Below, in pieces: positions 7,688-16,063 of a stretch of DNA of 20,768 nt. A program made the position numbers and the translations under genes. This stretch comes from JAYVJH01 sp043777595 (GTDB taxonomy: Bacteria; Bacteroidota; Bacteroidia; Cytophagales; Spirosomataceae). Under the pieces are notes generated by a model, which did not search any database, had not been told where the DNA came from, and was given only the letters and a program-made list of their open reading frames with translations. The stretch's first letter is position 1; every line of letters begins with the position of its first letter. The stretch covers positions 1 to 20,768 of the forward strand of contig JAYWHT010000010.1 in NCBI GenBank assembly GCA_043777595.1, written 5' to 3'.

Positions 7688-8659
7688 ATGAAAAAAGCCC
7701 TCAAATGGATTGGTATTGTCGTTTCAATACCTTTTGTGTTTATCATAATTTGGCTATTGGCCAATATTGCACCAGATATACCTATTGAGGCCATGAAAGC
7801 CAAATATGCCAATGCCGCCTCGCAATTTGTGGCCATTGGCGGTATAAATGTTCATTTTCGGGACGAAAAGAGTATGACTGTCAAAGATACCATTCCGCTG
7901 GTGTTGATTCATGGTACGGGCGCATCGTTGCATACTTGGGAAGGCTGGGTGAGGGAGTTAAAATCTGATTTCAGAATCATTAGCCTTGATTTACCCGCTT
8001 ATGGACTTACTGGCCCCAATGCAACCAATAGCTATCCGACTGGTTATTATGTCCAAATCGTAAGAGAATTGTTGGACAAACGAGGTGTAAAAAAATGTTA
8101 CATCGCTGGCAATTCATTGGGTGGGGCAGTGGCATGGCAATATGCTTTGAAGTACCCCCAGATGGTGTCGAGGCTTATTTTGGTCGATGCCTCAGGCTAT
8201 CCGATGGCCAAACCCAAGAGTGTGCCGATAGGGTTTACGCTGGCTCGTACACCTGTTTTGAAAGAGATTTTTAAATATGTCATGCCAAGGGCGTTGGTAG
8301 AAAGCAGCCTCAAAAACGTATTTGCCGACGACTCAAAAGTTACAGCAGCAGCCATAGAGCGCAATCGAGATATGGTATTGAGAACAGGTAATCGTGAAGC
8401 ATTTGTAGCCAGAATGAATACGCCTAACAACGAAAAAGAAGCCCTTTGGCCAAAAATACCAATCATTACCATTCCAGTACTCATTCAGTGGGGCAAAGAA
8501 GACAACTTAATTACGACCGAGGTAGCCCAACGGTTTCATAGAGATTTGCCCAACGACACGCTTATAGTTTATGATAACGCTGGGCATATACCAATGGAAG
8601 AATCCCCAGTTGAAACGGCACGAGATGTAAGGCGGTTTTTGAAAGCGAACCGTAATTAG
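7688..8659 (+). CDS. Membrane-anchored alpha/beta hydrolase
   Basis: 323 residues. Residues 7-27 form an N-terminal membrane anchor or uncleaved signal. The rest is an alpha/beta-hydrolase fold: oxyanion segment LVLIHGTGASLHTW (71-84), nucleophile elbow GNSLGG with Ser143, a lid region (about 180-255), acidic Asp272 (WGKEDNL) and catalytic His300 (DNAGHIPMEESP). All three catalytic residues are present, so an active esterase, lipase or related hydrolase is expected; the substrate cannot be read from sequence. It begins 2 bp after gatC. Its stop overlaps the stop of the convergent rsmB-type gene (TAG at 8657-8659 against minus-strand TAA at 8656-8658). Confidence 0.9.
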   Translation: MKKALKWIGIVVSIPFVFIIIWLLANIAPDIPIEAMKAKYANAASQFVAIGGINVHFRDEKSMTVKDTIPLVLIHGTGASLHTWEGWVRELKSDFRIISLDLPAYGLTGPNATNSYPTGYYVQIVRELLDKRGVKKCYIAGNSLGGAVAWQYALKYPQMVSRLILVDASGYPMAKPKSVPIGFTLARTPVLKEIFKYVMPRALVESSLKNVFADDSKVTAAAIERNRDMVLRTGNREAFVARMNTPNNEKEALWPKIPIITIPVLIQWGKEDNLITTEVAQRFHRDLPNDTLIVYDNAGHIPMEESPVETARDVRRFLKANRN

Positions 8660-9852
8660 GTCTTGTTTTTGACCAATAATGCCATATAAAAACCATCTGT
8701 ACCGTCACGAGCTGGAGATGCCCGCTGCTCAGTAATAAGCTGCCAGTTGGGCTGCTCTACCAAAAAACGCTGTACTTGATGCTCGCTTTCGGACGGCAAA
8801 ATGCTACACGTAGCATACACCATTTTACCGCCTGTTTTAACCATTCGTGAGTAGTCGTTCAAGATTTCGAGTTGTATTTGTCGGATTTTATCTAAGAAAT
8901 CGGGTTTCATTTTCCATTTAGAATCAGGATTTCGGCGTAGTACGCCCAAGCCCGAGCAGGGTACATCGAGTAGTAGCCGGTCGGCAGTATCTCGTAGTCT
9001 TTTGATGGTTTTTGGCTCAATGGCACGAGTTTCTACATTACTTACACCGTTTCGGCGGGCTCGGCGTTTGAGTTCATCGAGTTTCCACGCCTCTGTGTCC
9101 ATCGCTATCAGACTGCCCTTGTTTTGCATGAGGGCGGCCAAATGCAGCGTTTTACCTCCTGCACCAGCGCAAGCGTCTATCACACGTTGGCCAGGCTGAA
9201 TGTCGAGTAATGGCGCAATAAGTTGAGAGCCAGTATCTTGTACTTCAAAAAAACCATTCTGAAAGTACTCCGTCTGAAACACATTTTTCTTTTCTTTTAG
9301 TACCAGCGCATTTGGTGCCTCTGCCAAACTATGGGTTTCAATGGCATTTTTGAATAATAGTTTTTGGAGTTCGTCTCGGGTAGTTTTGAGGGTATTGGCT
9401 CGTAGTACAACGGGCGCAGGTTGGTTGAGTGCATGAAGTTCGGCTTCCCAATTTGCGCCCAATTCGGCTTCGCCCAGTTCGTCTAACCAGTCAGGAATCG
9501 ACTCCCTAACTTTGCGAATGGCTTGCGCTTCGCTATGTCGCTTCCAAATTTTTTTTGTATCAATTCCCAAGAACTCAGGCCAGTTGGGTAGCTCATTTTT
9601 TTTGATAATCTGCCAAACACCAAATGCCTCATAGTTCGATAGCTTCGAGAGTTGGCCTACAAACGCTATCAATCGTTGCCAACGGACAATTTCATAGACA
9701 TTTTCGGCAATAAAACCACGGTCTCTTGCGCCCCATCGTCTGTCAGATTTAAGTACTTGCTCAATGACTTTATCGGCTTGCCGCCCATTCTCAAAAATTT
9801 CAGTTAGAGCCGACAATACAGCCTCAACAAGCACACGGTGAAATCTGACCAT
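8656..9852 (-). CDS. rsmB: RsmB/Sun-type rRNA cytosine-C5 methyltransferase
   Basis: 398 residues. Residues 1-140 resemble the NusB-like RNA-binding domain of RsmB (DRGFIAENVYEIVRWQR). The SAM-dependent methyltransferase domain spans about 145-398. Motif I is DACAGAGGKT (226-235), motif IV DVPCSG (296-301, Cys299) and motif VI ATCS (347-350, Cys349 as the expected nucleophile), with SESEHQVQRFL following. RsmB methylates C967 of 16S rRNA in E. coli; equivalence of the target here is inferred. It is slightly shorter than the E. coli protein. The ATG abuts the stop of the PKD lipoprotein with no gap, implying co-transcription and perhaps translational coupling. Its 3' end overlaps the convergent hydrolase by a few bases. 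Confidence 0.88.
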   Translation of the reverse strand: MVRFHRVLVEAVLSALTEIFENGRQADKVIEQVLKSDRRWGARDRGFIAENVYEIVRWQRLIAFVGQLSKLSNYEAFGVWQIIKKNELPNWPEFLGIDTKKIWKRHSEAQAIRKVRESIPDWLDELGEAELGANWEAELHALNQPAPVVLRANTLKTTRDELQKLLFKNAIETHSLAEAPNALVLKEKKNVFQTEYFQNGFFEVQDTGSQLIAPLLDIQPGQRVIDACAGAGGKTLHLAALMQNKGSLIAMDTEAWKLDELKRRARRNGVSNVETRAIEPKTIKRLRDTADRLLLDVPCSGLGVLRRNPDSKWKMKPDFLDKIRQIQLEILNDYSRMVKTGGKMVYATCSILPSESEHQVQRFLVEQPNWQLITEQRASPARDGTDGFYMALLVKNKT

Positions 9853-10695
9853 TTATTGAACAGTAATTATTTTTTCGGCTTTTCTTGATTTTTTGTCATT
9901 GATAGCATCAAGTACAACGGTATAGCTGCCCGCATTCTGAAAGTCGATGGTTGGCTCCTTGGCAAATCTATCAGACAGGCTCCCGCCCGAGACCGTCCAG
10001 TAATAATTGCTTGCACCAACGGTTTTGTTTTTGATTTTTATACTCACGGGGGCAGTTGTGGTTGTGCTGTTGGGTATAAAGTCAAAATCAGCTAATAGAT
10101 TTGGTGTAACCTCAAAAATAAAATCTTTTTGCTTGACCGCCAGCCCGTTGCTCACTTTGAGGCTTACTTTATGGTCGCCACCTTGTTCAAAAAACACAGA
10201 AGGATCTTTGTCGGTCGAAACGGCTGGGCTACCGCCTTCAAAAGTCCAGTTGAACTGAGTTCCGCCTTGCGACAAATTGGTAAACTTAGCTTGGACAGGT
10301 GGATAAATACTACCAACAATAGCACCAGTGAAATCTACTCTGATGGGTTCTGAAACCTGAATATCCACCGCTTTGGTTTCTTTTATGGCATCAATATTCC
10401 ACGCTGTGAGCGTAATTTTATACTTGCCAGGGTTGTCGTAAACGATAGTAGGAGGATTTTTTTCATTTGACGAGCTGGGCTTACCATTTGGAAACGACCA
10501 CTCATAAAAATCTGCCCCCGTTGTTTGGTTGTCTATTCTGACATTGACAGGTGGCGTTGCATCTGTACTTACAATGGTGGCCGCAAAGCCTACTTTAAGC
10601 GGCTCGTCCGACACACCAATGCACCCAGCGAGGCTCGTACTGATACCGATAATGAACAGTAACGGTTTGAGAACTTGATAATTTGAAACTTGCAT
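9853..10695 (-). CDS. Lipoprotein with three PKD-like repeats
   Basis: 280 residues from the ATG at 10695. The frame is open further upstream into the Spx-like gene, but this ATG gives a proper lipoprotein signal (lipobox LAGC, Cys25) and leaves a 7-bp gap. Three similar beta-sandwich repeats follow: about 33-116, 117-197 and 198-280. Each has Asp/Gly-Phe near the start, a PPV or APV turn, a FYEWSF / FNWTFEGG / YYWTVSGG strand, an (E/D)(K/P)xP turn, then a NPGKYKITL / GGDHKVSL / NAGSYTVVL strand. This is the PKD pattern. No catalytic domain is attached. Likely role: an envelope adhesion or binding protein. It is the middle gene of a minus-strand run between an Spx-like gene and rsmB. Confidence 0.85.
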   Translation of the reverse strand: MQVSNYQVLKPLLFIIGISTSLAGCIGVSDEPLKVGFAATIVSTDATPPVNVRIDNQTTGADFYEWSFPNGKPSSSNEKNPPTIVYDNPGKYKITLTAWNIDAIKETKAVDIQVSEPIRVDFTGAIVGSIYPPVQAKFTNLSQGGTQFNWTFEGGSPAVSTDKDPSVFFEQGGDHKVSLKVSNGLAVKQKDFIFEVTPNLLADFDFIPNSTTTTAPVSIKIKNKTVGASNYYWTVSGGSLSDRFAKEPTIDFQNAGSYTVVLDAINDKKSRKAEKIITVQ

Positions 10696-10702
10696 TTTTG
10701 AT

Positions 10703-11056
10703 TTATTTTTGAAATAATACTTCCATCTTTTTCTCATCAAAACCCAACGACACAACCACTCCATTTTGCTCAATCAATGGTCGCTTAATGATACTTGGTT
10801 TTGACATCATAAGCTCAATAGCCGCCTCTGGGTTTTGAACGGCCGCCTTTTCATCGTCCGAGAGTTTTTTCCAAGTTGTACCCGCTCGATTTACTAATTG
10901 TGTCCAATCATAACTTTTGAGCCACTCCGAGAGTTTATTTGCCGAGATGCCTTGTTTTTTGTAATCATAAAAAACATAACCAAGCCCTTTGGCTTTGAGC
11001 CAGTTTAGGGTTTTTTTGACAGTATCGCAGTTGGAAATTCCGTAAACAGTAAGCAT
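10703..11056 (-). CDS. Spx/ArsC-like thioredoxin-fold protein (YffB type)
   Basis: 117 residues, standard length for the ArsC/Spx/YffB family. The N-terminal strand leads to GISNCDTVKKTLNWL with a single active-site-like Cys10. The CxxC pair of Spx is absent, and the CDTVKK spacing resembles the YffB branch. DYKKQGISANKLSEWL, NRAGTTWKKL and IIKRPLIE (the family's conserved Arg-Pro) follow in the expected order. YffB-type proteins are thought to be thiol-linked and their role is unclear; arsenate reduction is not indicated, as no ars genes are near. It is the first gene of the run into the PKD lipoprotein and rsmB. A candidate -7 lies 19 bp upstream, and it is divergent from the SRPBCC gene at 11101. 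Confidence 0.85.
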   Translation of the reverse strand: MLTVYGISNCDTVKKTLNWLKAKGLGYVFYDYKKQGISANKLSEWLKSYDWTQLVNRAGTTWKKLSDDEKAAVQNPEAAIELMMSKPSIIKRPLIEQNGVVVSLGFDEKKMEVLFQK

Positions 11057-11074
11057 CTTTATAAATTAAGACTA

Positions 11075-11082
11075 CAAACTTA
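11075..11082 (-). promoter_or_regulatory. Candidate -7 promoter element
   Basis: On the minus strand this reads TAAGTTTG, an exact TAnnTTTG match, about 19 bp before the ATG at 11056. No TTG was found at 17-23 bp upstream. It would drive the Spx-like/PKD/rsmB run. Confidence 0.4.
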
Positions 11083-11100
11083 CAGTAAATTGTTGTAACC

Positions 11101-11538
11101 GTGAAAATAACTATTCAAACCACCGTCAATCAGTCGTTTCGTCAGGTATGGGCGGGCTTCGATGAATCGCTTTTTGAGCGGCTTGCACCACCTTTTCCAC
11201 CAGTCAGAGTTGTGCGGTTTGACGGTTGCCTCAAAGGACAGGTTGTAGATTTGGAACTAAATTTTATAGTCTTCAAACAAAACTGGACGAGCCATATCAC
11301 TGACCAACAAGAAACCGAAACAGAGATATATTTTATAGACAAAGGTGTGAAGTTACCATTTTTTCTGTCATTTTGGGAACACAAACACCGCATTATCAAA
11401 AATGGAAACAATACAATAATTGCCGATGAAATTACTTTTCAGACACCATTTATATTGACCAACTACCTGATGTACCCGCTGCTTTGGGCGCAATTTGTAT
11501 ATCGTAAACCAATTTACAGAAAAGTGTTTAGTAAATAA
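11101..11538 (+). CDS. SRPBCC (START-like) ligand-binding protein
   Basis: 145 residues, starting with GTG at 11101; no good ATG is available nearby. The pattern fits the SRPBCC helix-grip fold: TTVNQSFRQVWAGFDESLFERLAPPFPPVRVVRFDG at the start, GQVVDLELNF, antiparallel strands (WTSHITDQQETETEIYFID), then a long C-terminal helix with aromatic residues (LTNYLMYPLLWAQFVYRK). Such proteins bind hydrophobic ligands in a central cavity; many Bacteroidota carry members of this short type. Ligand and pathway are unknown. It is divergent from the Spx-like gene with 44 bp between starts, so promoters overlap. The following 158 bp hold no gene. Confidence 0.75.
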   Translation: MKITIQTTVNQSFRQVWAGFDESLFERLAPPFPPVRVVRFDGCLKGQVVDLELNFIVFKQNWTSHITDQQETETEIYFIDKGVKLPFFLSFWEHKHRIIKNGNNTIIADEITFQTPFILTNYLMYPLLWAQFVYRKPIYRKVFSK

Positions 11539-11591
11539 AAAATACAACAAGGTTTAATTATGGCCTATATAACTGCTTGATAGTGAACCAA

Positions 11592-11629
11592 AATAGCTGA
11601 TAACTGGTAACTGATAGCTGATAGCTATT
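11592..11629. repeat. Degenerate short repeats with inverted ends
   Basis: Four near-copies of a ctgata(a/g)ctg-like unit lie here, bounded by aatagct (11592-11598) and its complement agctatt (11623-11629). The intergenic stretch 11539-11696 around it shows no gene. Function is unknown; a simple low-complexity tract is the plain explanation. Confidence 0.4.
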
Positions 11630-11696
11630 GCCTTTCTGCCTTTCTTTGCTTTCTTTTGTGGCGTAATTCCAAAAACCTTTCACATTACTTCACAAC

Positions 11697-12986
11697 ATGA
11701 ACAAATTAAACAACACCACTGCCAAGATATTTATTGGTATGATTTTGGGTATAGCGGTCGGTTATGCCATTCATAGCTACTACGACTTGGGGCAGTTGGG
11801 TATCAAAGACCAATCTCAACTTACTGCCGCACAACTTGCCGCCAACGATGCCATCAAAGACGTAAGTTCCTATTTGCAGTTGTTGAGTAAAATTTTTTTA
11901 CGAATGATTCAGATGATATTGGGGCCGCTGGTGTTTTCGATTTTGACGGTTGGCATTGCCAAACTCGGTGATTTTAAAGTAGTAGGGCGCATTGGTCTCA
12001 AAACATTAGGCTACTTTTATTTTGCAACTATATTGTCGTTGATTACGGGTTTAGTAGCTGTCAATATCTTAAAGCCTGGCAAAGTTATGACGCTCGACCT
12101 GCCCACGTCAGGTACAGACACAGGCATTGAAGCCAAAAAAATGACCCTCGAAAATTTTATCACGCACGTTTTTCCAAAGTCTATTTTTGAAGCCTTGGCT
12201 ACCAACGAAGTTTTGCAGATTGTAGTCTTTTCTTTGTTTTTTGGTATTGCACTTGCAGCCATCGGCGACAAAGGCAAAAGCCTCACCAAAGCCTTAGACG
12301 CACTGTCGGAGGTGATGTTCAAGATTGTGGGCTTTGTTATGAAATTTGCGCCTTATGCTGTTTTTGGGTCGGTGTCGGCTGTTATTGCGGCCAAAGGTAT
12401 AGGCGTGCTGGGCGGTTATTTTTATCTTATTGTTTGCTTTTTTGCTACACTTTTGTTTTTTATTGTTTTTGTGTTGTGGGCAATATGCTTAGTTGTCAAG
12501 ATACCCTATTGGAAACTCCTCCAACACGTCAAGAGTGCCATTTTTCTGTCGTTCAGTACGGCCAGCTCAGAGGCATCAATGCCATTACAGATTGAGCAAT
12601 TAAAGAAATTTGGTATCTCTGAGCGCATCATCAGTTTTGTGCTGCCGCTGGGCTATTCGTTCAATCTCGACGGTAGCATGATGTATATGACGTTTGCGAC
12701 AGGTTTTATTGCCCAAATTTATGGTATCGAACTCACTCTTGGTCAGCAGGTTACGATGTTGCTCACGCTTTTGCTTACCAGTAAGGGTATTGCAGGTGTG
12801 CCACGGGCTTCGTTGGTTGTCATTGCTGGTACACTCACTATGTTTGGGCTACCACAAGAAGGCATCAGTTTGGTACTGGCCGTGGACTGGCTGCTTGATA
12901 TGGGGCGTTCGGCTACCTCAGTTGCTGGCAATGCCGTAGCAACGGCCGTAGTAAGTAAGTGGGAGGGCGAACTGACCGAGTCGTAA
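11697..12986 (+). CDS. Dicarboxylate/amino acid:cation symporter (DAACS family)
   Basis: 429 residues, a typical length for the glutamate/dicarboxylate transporter family with eight helices and two re-entrant hairpins. Visible family sites: PLVFSILTVGIAKL (77-90), the HP1 Ser-rich tip STASSEASMPL (287-297), NLDGSMMYMT in TM7 (323-332, equivalent to NMDGT), HP2 SKGIAGVPRASL (362-373), and TM8 with Asp397, Asp401, Arg404 and Asn412 (DMGRSATSVAGNAVAT). By alignment with GltPh, the sodium-site Asp405 position is Asn412 and Asn401 is Ser408; DctA-like proteins also have GN at the first of these. Substrate is probably a C4-dicarboxylate or acidic amino acid. It stands alone, 158 bp after the SRPBCC gene. 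Confidence 0.93.
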   Translation: MNKLNNTTAKIFIGMILGIAVGYAIHSYYDLGQLGIKDQSQLTAAQLAANDAIKDVSSYLQLLSKIFLRMIQMILGPLVFSILTVGIAKLGDFKVVGRIGLKTLGYFYFATILSLITGLVAVNILKPGKVMTLDLPTSGTDTGIEAKKMTLENFITHVFPKSIFEALATNEVLQIVVFSLFFGIALAAIGDKGKSLTKALDALSEVMFKIVGFVMKFAPYAVFGSVSAVIAAKGIGVLGGYFYLIVCFFATLLFFIVFVLWAICLVVKIPYWKLLQHVKSAIFLSFSTASSEASMPLQIEQLKKFGISERIISFVLPLGYSFNLDGSMMYMTFATGFIAQIYGIELTLGQQVTMLLTLLLTSKGIAGVPRASLVVIAGTLTMFGLPQEGISLVLAVDWLLDMGRSATSVAGNAVATAVVSKWEGELTES

Positions 12987-13096
12987 GGCTTGATTTTGCC
13001 ATCTGTCCTCAAAAAAATACTGTTATCAAAATTTAGATACAACTAACTGGATTTTGACTTTAATTGTCCTACCAAACTGTTTATAACTACCAACCA

Positions 13097-14014
13097 ATGG
13101 CCAACATTCTTGAAGCTCACAACGTTGTCAAACAATATGCCGAACACCGAGCCTTAGACGACGTTAGTATTGACATTCCACGAGGTTCTATTTTTGGACT
13201 CCTTGGCCCCAATGGGGCAGGCAAAACCTCACTTATCCGAATCATTACCCAAATTACAGGGCCAGATAGCGGATATATTTTATTTGACGGCCAGCGGCTC
13301 AACCAAAGCCACATTGCTCGTATTGGTTATTTGCCCGAAGAACGGGGACTATATAAAAAAATGAAAGTGGGCGAGCAGCTACTCTATTTGGCTCAACTCA
13401 AAGGGCTGTCTGAAAAAGTGGCAATGGAAAAACTCAAAACGTGGTTTATGAAGTTTGACATCAAGCCTTGGTGGACAAAAAACGTAGAAGATTTGTCGAA
13501 GGGTATGCAGCAGAAAATTCAGTTTGTGGCAACGGTTATGCACGAACCCGAACTGATTATTTTGGATGAACCATTTTCGGGATTCGACCCCATCAATGCC
13601 AATCTGATAAAAGACGAAATATTAGAACTCCGCCAAAAAGGCTCTACGATTATTTTTTCGACTCACCGCATGGAGTCCGTCGAAGAACTGTGCGATAACA
13701 TTGCACTCATCAACAAATCGAAAGTAGTGTTGAATGGCACAAAAAAAGACATCAAAAACCAGTTCAAAGACAACAGTTATGCCGTTTCGTTTAGAGGAAA
13801 TCTCAATGATTTATCCCCCGACTTCAAAATAACAAATCAAGCTACCACTGACGAGCTAACAACTGCACAAATTTATATTGTAGGCCAATCGTCTGTCAAT
13901 CAACTCATTGCCGACTTGATTGGTCAAGTAGAATTAGTGTCGTTTAGTGAAAAAATCCCCTCTTTCAATGACATTTTTATCAAAGCAGTGGGTGGAGAGG
14001 CGGTGATCTATTAG
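13097..14014 (+). CDS. ABC transporter ATPase, NatA/ABC-2 type
   Basis: 305 residues from the ATG at 13097; a TTG-started extension to 13064 is possible but lacks family homology. ATPase motifs are complete: Walker A GPNGAGKT (37-44), Q-loop-like region YLPEERGLYKKM (78-89), signature LSKGMQQ (133-139), Walker B LIILDEP with Glu158, D-loop SGFDP (161-165) and H-loop His190 (STHRMES). YLPEERGLY is typical of the NatA branch used with ABC-2 exporters. A C-terminal extension (about 215-305) is normal for this type. The permease starts 36 bp downstream and is the obvious partner. Predicted function: ATP-driven export across the inner membrane, with substrate unknown (sodium and drugs are known for relatives). 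Confidence 0.94.
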   Translation: MANILEAHNVVKQYAEHRALDDVSIDIPRGSIFGLLGPNGAGKTSLIRIITQITGPDSGYILFDGQRLNQSHIARIGYLPEERGLYKKMKVGEQLLYLAQLKGLSEKVAMEKLKTWFMKFDIKPWWTKNVEDLSKGMQQKIQFVATVMHEPELIILDEPFSGFDPINANLIKDEILELRQKGSTIIFSTHRMESVEELCDNIALINKSKVVLNGTKKDIKNQFKDNSYAVSFRGNLNDLSPDFKITNQATTDELTTAQIYIVGQSSVNQLIADLIGQVELVSFSEKIPSFNDIFIKAVGGEAVIY

Positions 14015-14050
14015 TTGTTTGTATCAATTTTTTGAAAATTATAGTTAATT

Positions 14051-15376
14051 ATGAAAAACATATTTATTGTTCTCAAACGTGAGTATTTGGTACGAGTTCG
14101 CAAGAAATCGTTTATCATTATGACCTTACTCACACCTATTCTCATGGCGGCGGTCTTTACCGTTCCTGCCTATTTTGCGGCAACGTCTGTCGAAGAAAAA
14201 AAAATAGAAGTAGTTGATGAAAGTGGCCTGTTTGTAGATAAATTCAAAAATACAGACGAGCTCAAATTCAAGTTTGTAAGTACGTCTATTGCCCAAGCCA
14301 AAACCAACTTCGCCAAAAGTGGTTATGACATTCTGACGTTTATTCCAAAAGACATCAAGACTAATCCAAAAGGTTTAGAGATTTTTGCTGAAAAAAGTGT
14401 GAGTTTACAACTACAAAGCAACATCGAGAACACAATAGAAACCGAACTCGAAAACATTGGTCTTTTAGATGCAGGCATTGATAAAAAAACCCTCGAAGCA
14501 ACACGTGTATCGGTCTCCGCCGATACGCATACGTTAGGTAACGAGGGTGAAAAAGACAGTAGCTCTGGCGCATCGACTGTTATTGGCTATTTTTGTGGGT
14601 TTTTGATTTACATTTCGATTTTTATTTATGGCGCACAGGTAATGCGGGGCGTAATGGAAGAAAAAATGAGCCGTATCGTTGAGGTTGTTATTTCGTCTGT
14701 CAAGCCATTTGAGTTGATGATGGGCAAAATCAGTGGAGTGGCATTGGTTGGTCTTACGCAGTTTATGCTCTGGATTGGCCTGACGATTGCTATCACTACG
14801 GCTTCTTCGCAGTTGTTGGGAACAAACCGTTTTGAAGCGCAAAGCCAACAAGTACAGACCCAAATAGCCAAAACCAACCCCAAAGAAGCGGCCAAAATAA
14901 AAGAAAAAACAGACTCGGCTATATCAAAGGCGACCAATGCGCTCAAAACGCTGAATATTTCGCTTATTGTTGGTTCGTTTTTGTTTTATTTTTTTGGTGG
15001 ATATTTGCTTTATAGCGCACTTTTTGCTGCCATTGGCTCGGCCGTAGATAACGAAACCGATACACAGCAGTTTATGCTGCCTATCTCTATTCCAATCATT
15101 CTAGCTATGTCTATGTTACAGTTTATTATCAACGAACCCGACGGCGCACTGGCTTTTTGGATGTCGATGATTCCGTTTACGTCGCCAATTATTATGATGG
15201 TCAGAATTCCGTTTGGAGTACCTGCATGGGAGATTGCCCTTTCGATGACGCTTTTGGTAGCTGGCTTTGTGTTTACGACTTGGCTCGCCGCTCGTATTTA
15301 TCGCATCGGCATTTTGATGTACGGCAAAAAAGTCGGCTATAAAGAACTCTCTAAGTGGTTGTTTTATAAAGGCTAA
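14051..15376 (+). CDS. ABC-2 type transporter permease, NatB-like
   Basis: 441 residues. TM1 is at about 20-43, followed by a large extracytoplasmic domain (44-172) with KKIEVVDESGLFVDKF near its start, as in NatB-like permeases. Further helices lie at about 176-198, 225-252, 303-330, 341-361, 366-388 and 394-418. MEEKMSRIVEVVISSVKPFELMMGKI (202-227) is the conserved cytoplasmic coupling segment. DNETDTQQFMLPISIPIILA (333-352) is also a family hallmark. A polar, Gln/Lys/Ala-rich stretch at 256-300 separates two helices and looks like an inserted helical loop. It follows its ATPase by 36 bp. The strong terminator at 15411-15440 ends the unit. Confidence 0.92.
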   Translation: MKNIFIVLKREYLVRVRKKSFIIMTLLTPILMAAVFTVPAYFAATSVEEKKIEVVDESGLFVDKFKNTDELKFKFVSTSIAQAKTNFAKSGYDILTFIPKDIKTNPKGLEIFAEKSVSLQLQSNIENTIETELENIGLLDAGIDKKTLEATRVSVSADTHTLGNEGEKDSSSGASTVIGYFCGFLIYISIFIYGAQVMRGVMEEKMSRIVEVVISSVKPFELMMGKISGVALVGLTQFMLWIGLTIAITTASSQLLGTNRFEAQSQQVQTQIAKTNPKEAAKIKEKTDSAISKATNALKTLNISLIVGSFLFYFFGGYLLYSALFAAIGSAVDNETDTQQFMLPISIPIILAMSMLQFIINEPDGALAFWMSMIPFTSPIIMMVRIPFGVPAWEIALSMTLLVAGFVFTTWLAARIYRIGILMYGKKVGYKELSKWLFYKG

Positions 15377-15410
15377 ACAATCGCTGAAATACCACAAATA
15401 TTTATCTGAG

Positions 15411-15440
15411 AGGGGTTCTGAAAATATTTTTAGAACCCCT
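15411..15440. terminator. Bidirectional terminator between ABC permease and HupE-like gene
   Basis: aggggttct (15411-15419) pairs with agaacccct (15432-15440) around a 12-base A/T loop. It serves both convergent genes. The right arm lies inside the last codons (Lys-Gly-Phe-stop) of the minus-strand gene. Confidence 0.75.
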
Positions 15441-16026
15441 TTATAACTTCACTACTTAAAATCAAAGATAAAGCCATACCAGCCACAATGCCCGAAATGA
15501 GGTGATTCCACGTAAAACGCTTAATTTTAAATATTGTCGTAAACAAAAAACCAACTCCCAGTGCCGCCACTACAATCAGCAACTGGCCGAGTTCTAAGCC
15601 AATATTAAAGGCCAAAAGCGAAACTGTGATGCCATCTATGCCACCCAACAAGCTACGCAGGTAAGTCGAAAACCCCATGCCGTGAATCAAACCAAAGCCA
15701 GCGGCAAGTACATATCTCATTTTGTTGGCAGAAAGGCTTAGTTCACCCTTAGAGTTCTGAAAATAATTGCCGACGGCCGTTATAAAAATTGTGATTGGAA
15801 TCAGGAGTTCAACGACATCTTTTTGAAACGAAATAATACCAAACGCCGATAGAGCAAGCGTAACAGAATGACCTATTGTAAAAGCCGTAACAAGAATCAG
15901 TACCTTTTGCCATTCTTGAAAACTATAAACGGCACAAAGCGCAACCACAAACAAAATGTGATCATAGCCATTTAAGGCCGTTATGTGTGCAAAGCCAAGT
16001 GTGAGGTATGCTTGAAATTCTGACAT
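15430..16026 (-). CDS. HupE/UreJ-family membrane protein
   Basis: 198 residues with six likely membrane helices and almost no soluble parts. The N-terminal tract GFAHITALNGYDHILFVVAL (His14, Asp22-His23) and TIGHSVTLALSAFG (His53) match the HupE/UreJ His-x-x-x-Gly-x-Asp-His pattern linked to nickel/cobalt uptake. GFGLIHGMGFS (about 114-124) adds a further His in a helix. Metal specificity is inferred; no urease or hydrogenase genes are near, and in Bacteroidota this family is common without them. No signal peptide is needed. The final codons form part of the terminator hairpin at 15411-15440. Two adjacent perfect palindromes lie 38-64 bp before the ATG, placed like an operator. Confidence 0.82.
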   Translation of the reverse strand: MSEFQAYLTLGFAHITALNGYDHILFVVALCAVYSFQEWQKVLILVTAFTIGHSVTLALSAFGIISFQKDVVELLIPITIFITAVGNYFQNSKGELSLSANKMRYVLAAGFGLIHGMGFSTYLRSLLGGIDGITVSLLAFNIGLELGQLLIVVAALGVGFLFTTIFKIKRFTWNHLISGIVAGMALSLILSSEVIKGF

Positions 16027-16063
16027 TTTTTTGGAGTAATTAAAACTATTTTTGATGTTTGCT

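Noticed and set aside
10703..11056. Arsenate reductase assignment
   Set aside because: Fold matches ArsC/Spx/YffB, but no other ars genes are nearby and the motif spacing fits the YffB type better.
11592..11629. CRISPR-like short repeats
   Set aside because: Units are only about 9-11 bases, adjacent without spacers and imperfect.
14534..14863. Minus-strand open frame of 109 codons
   Set aside because: Opposite strand of the ABC permease coding sequence; low-complexity translation with no motif.
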